Shown: positions 9,516 to 21,875, numbered from the stretch's first letter. The stretch is 64,000 nt of DNA from Lumnitzera littorea (GCA_024138015.1 JAMXBB010000011.1:81108551-81172550), one strand, 5' to 3'. Translations and numbers: made by a program. Notes: generated by a model not told the origin, from the sequence alone.

Positions 9516-12500
9516 TGTCACGCCTCGAAGCGGCAAAGTCGTAATAGCCCCGATGTGTAAACCACACTAAGATAGAAGTTGGCCTTACAATCGCTATTTT
9601 AGACCTGATCTACACAAGGCGTCCACGACTAACCCGCTTTGAAGTAAACAGTTTGTAATTTAGATAAAGCATTTACCTAAGAAAGTGAGAAAATTTATAT
9701 ATATATATACTATAAATTCAGTTATTACATTATTCACAAATGAAAAATTCTAATTAAAACAAAACTTAGACCTTAAGAATATATGTTCGTTCTTCAATAT
9801 TTTTCCTCACTCTCCAGGATCTAGCAGTTGCTAGCTTCAGAGTAGTTGTTGCAGCTTTTTAGCCAGCACCTGTACGACGTCTATAGGGATGTGAGCAACC
9901 ACAGCTCAGTAAATTAGGACGGAGGACTTAAAACTATACCATACACACAACAAGGTTTTCAATCACTTATTAGGTGCAATGCATGTGTAAGCAAATGCCA
10001 TCGCACGACGTTGTCCAGCCTGTCGTGAGATTAGAGAAATTGCGCCCGCTTTAATCCGGGTTGAGGAGTTGCCGTTAATGCAACAGCTCACGACCAAACC
10101 CAGGCTTGTATAATGGAGACCTTGCTCCTCCCGTGACTACCTTCGAACCACTGTCTTCACCCTCGCCGCGACCTCCTCTCCTATCACTAAGTTCGACTAA
10201 GGATGAAGAAGGGACCATTTTGCAATCCTGCGCTATCCCTTCCGAAGGGGTCGGTATTTGGCCGGAGAGTCCTAAGTTCCCCTAACGGGTTGCCATGCAT
10301 GTCCGATTATGATTACTGGTCGGATATTTAATTAAGTCCAGTTTAGGGTGATCAATCTTTTCATACAATTCATACCATATGTGCCAGAGCAACAAACAGA
10401 ATCATAGCATCACCCATAATTAAGCACATGCACACATTCAACTATCTAACAAGTACAACCATGCATAATCTTAAGCCTCCAAAATACAACATCGTATTAA
10501 TCCCAACTTATCTCGACTCCTCGCTTACTCACTCGAGGTCCGATTTGCTTAGGCCATCGCCGATCATCTCTATAACACGAACGTGGTTTCAGCTTTTCAT
10601 ATAAATATTATAAGTTCATTTTATTCTATAACGCTTATTGTTAGGTTTTGTTCAAGGTTTAATATGCCTAATTATCTAGGTATTAAGTCTTTTACAATTA
10701 TTCTAGGTTTGGGGCTAGGTTCAGGTTCGGTTTTCACATCAATTTCTAAATTAGGTTTTTAATTCGATTTTTAAGTAATGTTTTAGATTCTAACCCTAGA
10801 AATCCGTTTCAACCCATAATGTGAAATTAATCACTTTACTTCCCGATCTCCTAAATACCATCATTACCCTTAGTCAGTATTTATTCCATCCGGTACACTT
10901 AAATCCTTATTTGTGTACCGAATTTACTCCTAATGTGAGAAATTTTTACATTTTTCATATAATTACATAAATTCAAGTTTCCCCTCAGATTTATTTATAT
11001 TTTTATTATTATCATAATATCAATTTTTATTCTAATATTTTCTATTTTACGTATTATGCATTATTGCCTATTATGTATGTAATGCATTTCTAATATTTCT
11101 ATCACTTTAATTACCATCCCTAAACATCAATTATCATTTTAAAATGTCTAAATTCATCCTCTATCAGATTTTACTCTTAATTTCCCTAATTTACAAAATT
11201 AACTTAAAGTTAACTATTTTTCCTTATTAATCATTTATTACATAATTAACTTAATAATTACATCTAACACCCTAAATGCTACAAGTATCATACTCCATCA
11301 GATTTCAACACCTTAAAACATATAATTATTCACCAAATCATTAATTAATCATTTAATTACTTAATTAACCCTAAATTACCCATTTTATGCCTCATTTTAG
11401 GGCTTAAAAATTATCTAAAAATTTCAAAAATTAATTTTTGAAAACAGGCTTCATAGCACTGTTCTATATCATCTAAGTAATCTACACAAAAATTTTGGGC
11501 TTGAAACTACACTCCTAAGGTCATTTATTTCTAAACCGAAATGTGCTCGGTTTTGCATGATTTCTTAGGGACCATATATTATGAGGTATGTTTTCATCAA
11601 AATAATATTTTTCCTACAAACTAAATACAAAAATATCCCAGAATATCAAAATTCATAATTTTCTAATAATATTTACTATTTTTACAAAATTACACAAGAA
11701 TCGAGCTGGAAATCGGACTCACCGATCTAGGTGGCTCCGGCCACCGCCAGCCGCTGTGGCCTTGTTGGTCGGCCTGGGCGCTGCCACCACCGTGTGGTGG
11801 TGGTGGCCGTCCACTCCTAGCTGCTCGTCTAATGTGGGTTCCCTTTGAAAGCCCTAATTGCACAATTTTTTCTAATTTTTTTCTAAACCGAATTTTTCTC
11901 TCAATTTTTATCTCTCCCTAATTTTCTTTGATTTCTAACTGTCCAAATGAGTTCCTGGATTTTTCCTGCTATTTATAGGGCTTTAGGGGATTTATTGTGC
12001 ATTAATTTGGACAAGACAAGTACCTTATCCCTAAATTTTTTACTTTTATGTTGTTCTAATTTAATTGATTGATTTTTATTTTTCAGATTCCAACTTGCTA
12101 CGACCAACTTTGCATCATTCTACACTCTTCTGATTTTTTTTCTGATTTTTCCATAATTAATTTATAATTTTCTTTAATTATTTACTAAGTTTTTGGCTAA
12201 TTTAGGTAATTTCGCATATTTTTATCTACACGTAAATACATGTGGGGTACACGTGAACATTCCTAATTATTATTATGGTCATTCTAAAATTTTTAGTATA
12301 CATATAATCTATCTCTAGTAATTTGTTAGTTATTATATTACACTTTTCACATTTTCGGTAATTAGCAATTATTATGCTTAAAATTTGAAAATTTTATAGT
12401 CTCCTATTTTACTATTTATTTTCTTAAATTTAAGTTTACGGGGTCATTTTTACTAATATTTCTCTCAATAGTTTATAATTTGGGTTTAATCGGTTCCTTT

Positions 12501-12585
12501 AACTGCTTTAACCGATTGCCCTAAATCTTGGGTTCTAAGTTCAATCCTTCGGTTACTTGGCTTGACTTTAGGGCTTACACAGTAT
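9511..12585 (-). mobile_element. solo LTR (9516-12580) inside the integrase gene, with target duplication
   Basis: A complete LTR of the same ~3-kb family lies in reverse orientation. It begins TGTCACGCCTCGAAG at 9516 and ends AGGGCTTACA at 12580, 3065 bp. It is flanked by the 5-bp duplication CAGTA (9511-9515 and 12581-12585). Integrase codons resume directly after the right duplication. No internal region is present, so the element was reduced to one LTR by recombination. Landmarks on the minus strand: TATA box 11970-11977, donor-like GTGAGT starting at 11722, hairpin 10004-10027. It is younger than the element it interrupts. Confidence 0.95.
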
Positions 12586-13725
12586 GCATCAGAATGTATT
12601 ATATGCCAACAAGTTAAAGCAAAACCCTAAAGACCGAGTGGACTATTACAACCTTTAGAAATACCGGGATGGAAATGGGATCATATTACTATGGATTTTG
12701 TGGTAGCATTACCAAGGACTTAAGTTGGATATGATTCCATTTGGGTAGTCATGGATAGACTGACGAAGAGTGTACACTTCTTACCTTATCGGACGGGTGA
12801 TTCAATGGAAAAGATAGCTAGGCTATATGTCCGAGAAATAATAAGGTTACATGGTGTACTTGAGAGTATTGTTTCTGATCGAGATAGTCGGTTTGTATCC
12901 AAATTCTGAGAGAGTTTACATAGAGCTTTGGGTACAAGGTTGCAATTTGGTACAGCTTATCACTCACAAACAAATGGGCAATCTGAACGAACAATTCAAA
13001 CCCTAGAAGATATGATATGAGCTTACGTGTTAGATTTTGGAGGTGATTGGGATAAATATTTGTCGTTGATAGAATTTGCCTACAATAATAGTTATTATGT
13101 AACCATACAGATGGCACCTTATGAAGCATTATATGGGAGAAAGTGTAGATCGCTACTGTATTGGGATCGCGAAGAATATGCCATGATTGGATCGGACACG
13201 ATCAATTAAACAAGTGACAAGATCAAGATTGTTCGACAGTGAATGAAAGAAGCTGAAGAACGTTTTAAGAGTTAAGCTAACTTAAAAAGAAGGCCATTAG
13301 AATTTGAAATTGGTAATCATGTTTATATTAAAATAAGCCCATTTAAAGGACTCAAACGGTTTGGTTCAAAAGGAAAACTGAGCCTACGATACATTAGTCC
13401 ATTTGAGATATTGGAAAAAGTTGGCAATGTATCCTATCAAGTAGCTTTACCTCTAAGTTTATCAGGCTATCATAATATATTCCATGTTTCCATGTTAAGA
13501 AGATTCATTAAGAACCCCAATATGATAGTAAAGATAGAGCCAGTGGAGTTAATGAGAAATTTTCAACTTGTGAGGCAACCCATAAAAATATTGGATAGTC
13601 GGGTTCAAAAGTTAAGGAATAGAGATATGGAGTACGTAAAGATTCAACGGAACGAAGGTCCAAACTTGAAGATAACTTGAGAACCAAAAGTCGCGATGGT
13701 GGAGCAGTATCCATGGCTTTTCTAA
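12581..13725 (+). pseudogene. Ty3/gypsy pol part 2: integrase and chromodomain-like C-terminus
   Basis: Continues the gene broken at 9516. A one-base loss near 12600 shifts the frame. The remaining zinc-binding cysteines (SEC..CQQVK) precede the catalytic core: first Asp in ITMDFVVALP, second in SIVSDRDSRF, Glu in GQSERTIQTLEDM. These DDE residues are still present despite stops at several sites. Then come EFAYNNSYYVTIQMAPYEAL, the GPY-like region and a C-terminal module (QPIKILDSRVQKLRN ... EPKVAMVEQYPWLF) resembling the chromodomain-like tail of Tekay/Del chromoviruses. The reading frame ends at TAA 13723-13725. Lineage placement is by eye. Confidence 0.88.
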
Positions 13726-13815
13726 CTTCTAGGTTAGTAAAAGTATGCAAATTATTGTGTTTAGTCATTTAAGTGCAATTTAGATATATAGAAGTTTTGA
13801 GGACAAAACTTTTTT

Positions 13816-13830
13816 GAAAGGGGGTAGAAA
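13816..13830 (+). other. polypurine tract before 3' LTR
   Basis: GAAAGGGGGTAGAAA sits immediately before the 3' LTR start TGTAAGCC at 13831. It is the expected primer for plus-strand DNA synthesis. The same AAGGGGGTAGA core also precedes the 3' LTR of the Cassandra copy at 17050. Confidence 0.85.
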
Positions 13831-14380
13831 TGTAAGCCTTAAAGTTAAGCTAAGTAATTGTAGGATTGAACTTAGAACACAAAGTTTAGGGCAATCGGTT
13901 AACGGATCCGATCAAACTCAAATTATAAACTATTGATAGAAAAATTAGTAAAAAGAACCTTGTAAACTTGAATTTAAGAAAATAAGTAATAAAATAGGAG
14001 ATTGTAAAATTTTCAAATTTTAAATATAATAATTGTTAATTACCGAAAAAGTAAAAAATATAATCTAATAACTAATAAATCACTAGAGATAGATTATATG
14101 TATACTAAAAATTATAAAATGACCTAAATAATAATTAGGAACGTTCACATATACCTAACATGTATTTACGTGTAGATAAAAATATGCGAAATTACTTAAA
14201 TTGGCTAAAAGCTTAGTAAATAATTAAAGAAAATTATTAATTAATTGAGGAAAAATCAGAAAAAAAAAAATCAAAGGGATAAGGAATGATGAATATTTGG
14301 TTGTGGCAAGTTAGGAGCTGAAGAAGAAAAATTGGCCAATTAAAATCAAGCAACACAAAAGTCAAAAATTAAGGGATTTA
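13831..14380 (+). mobile_element. 3' LTR, truncated to its U3 part
   Basis: Starts TGTAAGCCTTAAAGTTAAGC and follows the 5' LTR (1247 onward) closely for about 550 bp, up to the AAAAATTAAGG block that matches ~1785. There it breaks off before the TATA box. The next bases belong to a reversed, more diverged LTR, so most of the 3' LTR is missing. Confidence 0.88.
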
Positions 14381-16406
14381 GAGTTAGTTTCTAAATTGAG
14401 TTCTAATTCAGTTTCGGCTATGAGTGTTATATGCAAATCCTAAGATCTTGTTTCGAACCATAATGTAAAATGAATTACATTATGCTCGAGTATCTTAAAT
14501 ATCCTATTTGGTCTCTAACTAACACTCTCGTTCATATGGTACACCATAATCCTAATTCAGCTATCAAATTTGCTCCCGATATAAGAATAACCTACGTTTT
14601 TTTTATAATTTCATAAACTCTCATTCCAAATCAAATTTATATAATATTTCTATTATTATAATACCATAAATTTTTATCTAATATTTTTCACTCATTTATT
14701 TTCTATGTACACATATTATATAATGCTACATATTATATACTTATATCGCCTATTTAACACCTCTAACACTATATATATTATTTTTCACTACGAATAATAT
14801 GTTAAAATGTTTAATTATATTCTAAATCAAAATTTATACCTAATTAACCCTAAATCACAAATTTAACTTAAATATACTCCTTTACTTACATATTATGCAT
14901 AAACTCTAGATAAATATATAATAATTAGTATCCAAGCTTTATTAAAGCTACGAAAAATATATTATACTCAGTAAATTAAGATTGTTATATTATAATCGTG
15001 AAAAGTACTAAGATAGTTTAATGTATATTATTTTATGAAATATCAATTTTAGGTTTGATTTTGCTAAAAATTAGCTTCAACAAGGTAAATATTCAAATTG
15101 AATATTTCAAAAATCATAAATAAGCTTTATAAGTCATTACAAATCAGATTCATTAAGGAATTTAATTAAAAACTTATTATTTTTTTCATACGAAAAACAT
15201 GAAAAATTCAACAAAATAATTTTAATAAATACTAAACGTATAGTTTATAAAAAATTATTTTTATGTAAATTAAATATATCATATAAGGAATATGTACACT
15301 AAAAATTAGCTCAAAATAACATTATTTGCTATTTTTTAAAATTCATATAAAATTTATTGGAATCAGGCTTATTCTTAAGGAACCTATATAAGCACTTATA
15401 ATTTTAAAAATATGGTTTGATATTATAATTTTACTTGCAAAAATATTTAGGTAAACCAAATTTTATAATTTTTCATGCATATTTGATATTTTTACTAAAT
15501 TAAATAAATTCAAAAGGGGAATTAGAACTTACCGATTGACGAGCCTCCAGCCACTAATGATGGCTTCACCATTGTCTACAGCTCTAGGTGTAGGGTCGAC
15601 TATCTAGTGGTGGTGGTCGTTCCTCTCCAGGTGGTTATCGAATATGGGTTTCCTTTATAAGCTCTATTTGCACTATAATTTTCTAATTTCTTGTAAATTT
15701 AGTTTTTCCTCTTTTCTCTCTTCTCCTTAAATTTTCCTTGATTCTAAACTTAGAAAAATGAGTTTTGATGGTGGGTTTCTAAATTTATAGGGTTGCCTTG
15801 ATTATTTGGTGAATTAATTGGTGCTATTTGTCCTTTATCTTTTTTTTTTTTTTTTTTTTTGCTTTCTATATCTTTTCTTCTTTTTACTTTCTAGTTGGTT
15901 ATTTTTAATTGGCTCATTTTCTTATTTAGTTTCCAGCTTGCCACAACCTACTTCTAGACATTTCCACATTTATTTTTATTTTTTCTTAATTATTTATGAA
16001 TTTTCTTTAATTATATAGTATTATTTTAACATGTTTCAGGTATTTTAAGTAATTTTGTGTATTTCCACTTACATGTAAATACATATATGATACAAATAAA
16101 TACTCCTAAATATTATTTATATTATTTAATAATTTTTTGTATTCATATAATTTATTTTTATCGATTCGTTAGTTATTAGAACTCGTTTTACATGTTTTCG
16201 ATAAATAATGAGAAATTTACATATAATTAAATATTATAATAATTAATTATTTTATTATTTATTTTCTTAAATCTAAACTCATGGGATCATTTTTATTAAT
16301 ATTCCTAACTTTGTTGTAAAATTTGAGTTGAATTGGACAATTTTCTTAATCACTCTAAAATCTATTAAATAAACCGAACCTTGAGTACCTGATTGCGGGG
16401 CTTACA
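14381..16406 (-). mobile_element. diverged, truncated LTR of the same family, reversed
   Basis: From about 14388 the sequence follows the reverse LTR order (TTTCTAAATT..., CCGAATTT-type block, CTCGGTTTT-like block, CACCATTG-rich leader, TATA-like AAATTTATAG near 15785, U3) and ends at GGGGCTTACA, 16406. The ~1.2 kb that would carry the LTR 3' end is absent. It is clearly more AT-rich and diverged than the other copies, so it is older. A GTAAGT donor is kept on the minus strand near 15531. Confidence 0.8.
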
Positions 16407-16695
16407 TCCAGGACCAATACTAGTTAGGGACTTGCCCTTTTGATTGGTTAAGTGCTTTGATACTACCTATAACGACTTGATCAGAACTCTTCTCATTGGG
16501 GTATTGTTCACTTTAAGGTGGAATATCGCACGGTTTTGTCCCTTCGTATAACAACTTCCTAAGAGGTCACCTATCTTAGAATTGATCTAGCTTGAGCACG
16601 CTTAACTTTAGAGTTTCGACAAATTTTGAGTCGCAGCATCAAAAAACACCTCAATGATTTAAAGTTCGATCACCTAACATGTAAGGGGTATTATA
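16407..16695 (-). mobile_element. Cassandra-type TRIM fragment: internal remnant and 5' LTR
   Basis: On the minus strand, the LTR (16468-16695) contains a 5S rRNA-like block. Its plus-strand image CTTCCTAAGAGGTCACC...GAGCACGCTTAACTTTAGAG matches the reverse complement of the plant 5S rRNA internal promoter region. 16407-16467 matches the internal region of the complete copy at 48237-48347, including the PBS-like GGTAGTATCAAAGC on the minus strand. 5S-bearing LTRs are the mark of Cassandra elements, non-coding TRIMs transcribed through the 5S promoter. The left part was lost at the junction with the LTR ending 16406. Confidence 0.85.
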
Positions 16696-16699
16696 ATCC

Positions 16700-16907
16700 T
16701 GTAACGACCCGATTGGAACTCCTCCAATTGAGGTATTGTTTACTTTGGTGTAGTACACCACACGATTTTGTTTGCTAGTGTAGTAGCTTCCCAGGAGGTT
16801 ACCCATCTTAGGATTGAACTAGCTCGAATACGCTTAACTTTAGAGTTTCGATATGCTCTGAGTCACTACATCAAAAGGCGTCTTGATGATTTAGAGTCCA
16901 ATCATCT
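16700..16907 (-). mobile_element. second Cassandra LTR in tandem (truncated)
   Basis: Begins TGTAACGACCCGATTGG four bases after the previous LTR, with no internal region between them. The 5S-like block (plus-strand image CTTCCCAGGAGGTTACCCATC...ACGCTTAACTTTAGAG) is close to plant 5S rRNA. It breaks at about 16907, where a Cassandra piece in the other orientation starts. Confidence 0.82.
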
Positions 16908-17271
16908 CCTAGGAAGCTGCTGCACCAAGGGACAAAACCGTGCCATACCAAAGCAGACAATACCTTCGTGGGAGGAGTCCTTGCCTAATGGTAGTCTTGG
17001 ACATATATAATGAAACTGGTGAAGATGTCAATTCTATAAGGGGGTAGATTGTAATACCCCTTACATGCTAAGTAGCAAAACTTTAAATTATCGAGACGCC
17101 TTTTGGTATAGTGGCTTTGGGCATATTGAAACTACAAAGTTAAATATGCTCAGATTGGAGTAATACTAGAATGGGTGGAGGAAGCTACTGCACTAGGGAA
17201 CAAAACCGTATAGCATTTTATACCAAAGCGAATAATATCTTGACAGAAGGAGTTTCGACTGAGTTGTTACA
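16908..17271 (+). mobile_element. Cassandra-type TRIM, plus strand: partial 5' LTR, internal region, 3' LTR
   Basis: 16908 to about 16985 is the end of an LTR (CTAGGAAGCTGCTGCACC). A ~65-bp internal region follows, with a PBS-like TGGTAGTC near 16990 and a polypurine tract AAGGGGGTAGA just before 17050. The 3' LTR is 17050-17271 (222 bp), TGTAATACCCC to GAGTTGTTACA, with a 5S-like block GTTAAATATGCTCAGATTGG and TACTAGAATGGGTG. No coding capacity, as expected for this family. Confidence 0.83.
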
Positions 17272-17300
17272 CCTACGGCCTAGCAAGTCAAGCAGATTAG

Positions 17301-20300
17301 ACCTTTGTCACGCCCCGAAGCAGCAGAATCGTAACAGCCCCGCCGTGTAAACCATCCTAAGATAGAAGTTGGCCCTACAACCGCTATCTTAGACCTGATC
17401 TACACAAGGCGTCCACAACTAACCCGCTTTGAAGTAGACAGTTTGTAATTTAAATAAATCATTTACCTATAAAAGTGAAGAATTATATATATATATATAT
17501 ATGTTATAATTCAGTTATTGCAGTTAAAGTTTACAATAATTTTTCCATAATATAATTTCTAGTTATTACATTATTCAGAAATGAAAAATAAGTTTAAAGT
17601 AAATACTTAGACCTTAAAAGTATGTGTTTATTCTTCAATATTTTTCCTCACTCCCCAGGATCTAGCAGTTGCTAGCTTCAGAGTAGTTGTTTGCCGCTTC
17701 TTAGCTAGCACCTACACGATGTCTATAGGGATGTGAGCAACCACAGCTCAGTAAGTAGGGACGGAGGACTTAAAATTATACCATACACACAATAAGGTTT
17801 TCAATCACTTATTAAATGCAATGCATGTGCAAGCAAATGCCATCGCACGACGTTGTCCGGCCCGTCGTGAGATTAGAGAAATTGCGCCCGCTTTAATCCG
17901 GGTTGAGGAGTTGCCGTTAATGCAATAGCTCACGACCAAACCCAGGCTTGTGTAATGGAGACCTTGCTCCTCCCGCGACTACCTTCGAACCACTGCCTTC
18001 ACCCTCGCTGCGACCTCCTCTCCTGTCACTTAGTTCGACTGAGGATGAAGAAGGGACCATTTTGCAATCCTGCGCTATCCCTTTTGAATAGGTCAGTATT
18101 TGGCCGGAGAGTCTTAAGTTCCCCTAACGGGTTGCCATGCATGTCCGATTATGATTACTGGTCGGATATTTAATTAAGTCCAGTTTAGGGTGATCAATCC
18201 TTTCATACAATTCATACCATATGTGCCAGAGCAACAAACAGAATCATAGCATCACCCATAATCAAGCACATGCACACATTCAACTATCTAACAAGCACAA
18301 CCAAGCATAATCTTAAGCCTCCAAAATACAGTATCGTATTAATCCCAACTTACCTCAACTCCTCGCTTACTCACTTGAGGTCTGATTTGTTCAGGCCATC
18401 GCCGATCATCCCTATAACACGAACGCAGTTTCAGCTTTTCATATAAATATTATAAGTTCATTTTATTCTATAACGCTTATTGTTAGGTTTTGTTTAAGGT
18501 TTAATATGCCTAATTATCTAGGTATTAAGTCTTTTTTCAATTATTCTAGGTTTGGGGTTAGATTCAGGTTTGGTTTTCGCATTGATTTCTAAATTAGGTT
18601 TTTAGTTCGATTTCTAAGTAATATTTTAGATTCCAACCCTAGAAATCCGTTTCAACCCATAATATGAAATTAATCACATTACTTCCCAATCTTCTAAATA
18701 CCATCATTACTTCTAATTAGTATTTTATTCCATCTGGTACACTTAAATCCTTATTTGTGTACCGAATTTACTCCTAATGTGAGAAATTTTTACATTTTTC
18801 ATATAATTCCATAAATTCAAGTTTCCTATCAGATTTATTGTACATTTTTATTATTCTCATAATATCAATTTTTATTCTAATATTTTCTATTTAGTATATT
18901 TCCAAAAATTACATATTATGCATTATTGCCTATTATGTACATAATGCACTTCTAATATTTCAATCACTTTAATTACTATCTCTAAACATCAATTATTATT
19001 TCAAAATGTCTAAATCCATCCTAAATCAGATTTTACTCCAAATTTCCCTAATTTACAAAATTAACTATTTTTCCTATTACTCATTTACTACATAATTAAC
19101 CTAATAATTACATCTAATACCCTAAATGCTACAAGTATCATACTCCATCAGATTTCCACATCCTAAAACATCTAATTATTCACTAATTTAGTAATTAATA
19201 ATTTAATTACTTAATTAACCTTAAATTACCCATTTTATGCCTCATTTTAAGGCCTAAAAATTATCTAAAAATTTTGAAAATTAATTTTTGAAAAAGGGCT
19301 TCATAGCACTATTTTATATCATCTAAATAATCTACACAAAAATTTTGGGCTCGAAACTACACTCCTAAGGTCATTTATTTCTAAACCGAAATGTGCTCGG
19401 TTTTGCATGATTTCTTAAGAACCATATATTACGAGGTATGTTTTCATCAAAATAATATTTTTCCTATAAACTACATACAAAAATATCCCACAATAACAAA
19501 CTTCATAATTTTCTAATAATATTTACTATTTTTAAAAAAATTACACAAGAATCGGGTTGGAAATCGGACTCACTGATTTGGGTGGCTCCGGCTACCGCGG
19601 GCCGCCGTGGCCTTGTCGGCCGGCCTGGGCGCTGCCCCCACCGTGTGGTAGTGGTGGCCGCCCACTTCCAACTGCTCGTCTGGTGGGGGTTCCTTTTAAA
19701 AGCCCTAACTGCACAGTTTTTCTTATTTTTTTTCTAACTCGAATTTTTCTCTCAATTTTTGTGTCTCTCTATTTTTCTCACTTTCCAAACTGCCCAAATG
19801 AGCTCTGTGATTTTTCCTGCTATTTATAGGGCTTTAGGGGATTTATTGTGCATTAAATGGGACAAGACAATTGCCTTATCCCTTGATTTTTGGCTTTTAT
19901 GTTGTCTTATTTTAATTGGCCGAATTTTTTCTTATTTTTCCCAGCTGCCATGACCCAATTCTGGATCATTCATAATTTTTCCTGATTTTTCTTGATTTTT
20001 CCTTATTTAATTATGAATTTTCTTTAAGTATTTTGTATTATTTTAGCACATTTCGCGTATTTTAAGAAATTACGCGTATTTATACTTACATTTAAATTTA
20101 TATATAGTACAAATAAATATTCTTAAATATTATTTAGGTCATTCTATTATTTTTAGTATACATATAATCTATCTCTAGTAATTTATTAGTTATTAGATTA
20201 CACTTTTTACCTTTTCGGTAATTAGCAATTATTATGCTTACAATTTGAAAATTTTATAGTCTCTTATTTTATTACTTATTTTCTTAAATTTAAGTTTACG

Positions 20301-20435
20301 ATGCCATTTTTACTAATATTCTTCTCGATAGTTTATAATTTGGGTTTGATCGGATCTTTTAACCGATCGCCCTAAACCTTAGATTCTAAATTTAATCATA
20401 CGGTAAATTGGCTTAACTTTGGGGCTTACAACCTT
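17301..20435 (-). mobile_element. solo LTR (17306-20430) with target duplication
   Basis: Complete reversed LTR of the ~3-kb family: TGTCACGCCCCGAAG at 17306 to GGGGCTTACA at 20430, 3125 bp, between ACCTT duplications at 17301-17305 and 20431-20435. It closely resembles the copy at 9516-12580. Minus-strand landmarks: TATA box 19821-19828, donor-like GTGAGT near 19570, hairpin 17846-17869 with a perfect 7-bp stem. Confidence 0.95.
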
Positions 20436-21696
20436 TGAATAGATTGATGCACTAGACTTCTCTAAATTACCAAAGTTGGTTGATCCTAAGTAGCAAGAAA
20501 AATTTTATTTTGTTTTCTTCTTCTTCCTTTTTTTTTTCTCTTTCTATTTGTATGATCTTGATGAAGAAACCTCATGCAGCGGACCAATGTGCTAGCCTTT
20601 GCTACTTGTAAATATTTCTAAGTAAATTGATGAAGAGTTTCATTTCCACTATTATATGTATTGCTTTTTTGTTTTTGCACTTGACTGTAGAGTCTGCAAA
20701 AGAAAACATAGTGAAAAGTATCAGAATGTTGTCCAGCATGATTACTCTAATGCTTAAGTTAGTATTTGGTAGTCGAGAATAAGGATGCTTTGAGTGCAAA
20801 GAGTAGGCTAAGTGGACAAAGTGACTAAGCAGTTTACCATTGGGAGATGACTTGGTATTTATAGAAGAGGGCTACCAAAAGTTAAAGGAACGTTAGTAGA
20901 TAGGTAATGCATTCATACGTAATAGATAATAGGGTTGTGTAGTCTAACATGGTCTTTATTCGTAGATGATGGTTATTGACCTAGTCTTTAAGCATTATCC
21001 CTTGTCTTATAGTTGTTGTGAGCTGCTATGATTGGACAGGTAGTTTAGCAGGCTTAGGTCGAGGACAACTAGGTAGATAGGGGGGTTAGTCTGAAGAAGG
21101 ATAAGCTAGGCCATGAGTCTAAATAGGTTGGCATGGCCTTGAGGGGCCTAGGCCTAAGCCCAAAATATCCTATCAACAAATGGTTACTAGAATCGAGTTG
21201 GATTGGTTTTCATTCTGATCATGTTGAATAGGATTGGACCATCCGTACGGATCCACTCGTATTTGACAATAATGATTTAACTTAGAGTATCACTCAATTA
21301 GTTCAAACTCTACTTGATTCGATGGAAATAATATTTACATCCAAATTCAAACCAAAACTTGATTGACAATTATTAGGCTCATGGATTAGTCAACTTAAAT
21401 ATCATAAATTTTGAGTTCAACTTAATAAGCTACCTAGATAACTTGAATTTGAGCTCAATTGAATTGTTGTTGAATCAAATTTGAGTAAATGTCAAACTAA
21501 ATTCAAATATCCCATGAATAAGTCTAGCTCATTTACATTCTTGCATACAACTTGCTATTCATTAATTGAGCAAATTAAAATAATGTCACGTTTTGTATGT
21601 GAGAATGTATTGGAATGGAATTGTAATTCCGAATTCTATTTCCTTTCCTTATATTTGGAAGTGTAATTTAAATGTGGAATCAACAATTCCATGACT
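20436..21696. other. gene-free stretch
   Basis: No supported gene. 20436-20500 shows a short ORF-like piece (IDALDFSKLPKLVDPK) interrupted by stops that might be retroelement-derived. 20820-21170 is somewhat less AT-rich and ends ATCCTATCAACAAATGG, which could be an LTR end followed by a decayed PBS, but no partner LTR was found. Confidence 0.4.
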
Positions 21697-21875
21697 GAAT
21701 AATGTAGAATTGAATGGAATGTAATAGATTTGAATGAGAAGGAAATGAACAAGGGTCAAAATGATAAATCTTTTTTTATATTTAGAAGTGCCCATTAAAT
21801 GGGATAATCATTTTGACCCTTGTTCATTTCCTTCTCATTCAAATCTATTACATTCCATTCAATTCTACATTATTC
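21697..21875. repeat. perfect 69-bp inverted repeat with 41-bp spacer
   Basis: 21697-21765 and 21807-21875 are exact reverse complements over 69 bases. The outer end reads GAATAATGTAG / CTACATTATTC. Sequence just left of the left arm (TATTTGGAAGTGTAATTTAAA) resembles the spacer (TATTTAGAAGTGCCCATTAAA). The structure is therefore a rearranged or duplicated fold-back element, MITE-like. Perfect arm identity implies recent formation. Confidence 0.9.

Noticed and set aside
9511..12585. Possible gene in the 3 kb between two halves of integrase
   Set aside because: It is a solo LTR with exact termini and target duplication.
16560..16900. True 5S rRNA gene
   Set aside because: The 5S-like blocks are partial and diverged, and lie inside short LTRs with Cassandra structure; no full 120-base 5S gene is present.
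19557..19829. ORF rich in Gly, Pro and Trp
   Set aside because: Again the CCACC/GGTGG leader of the LTR read on the wrong strand; chance openness from GC-rich composition.
20436..21200. LTR ending ATCCTATCAACA followed by a PBS
   Set aside because: The following bases (ATGGTTACTAGAATC) match initiator tRNA-Met poorly and no second LTR was found.
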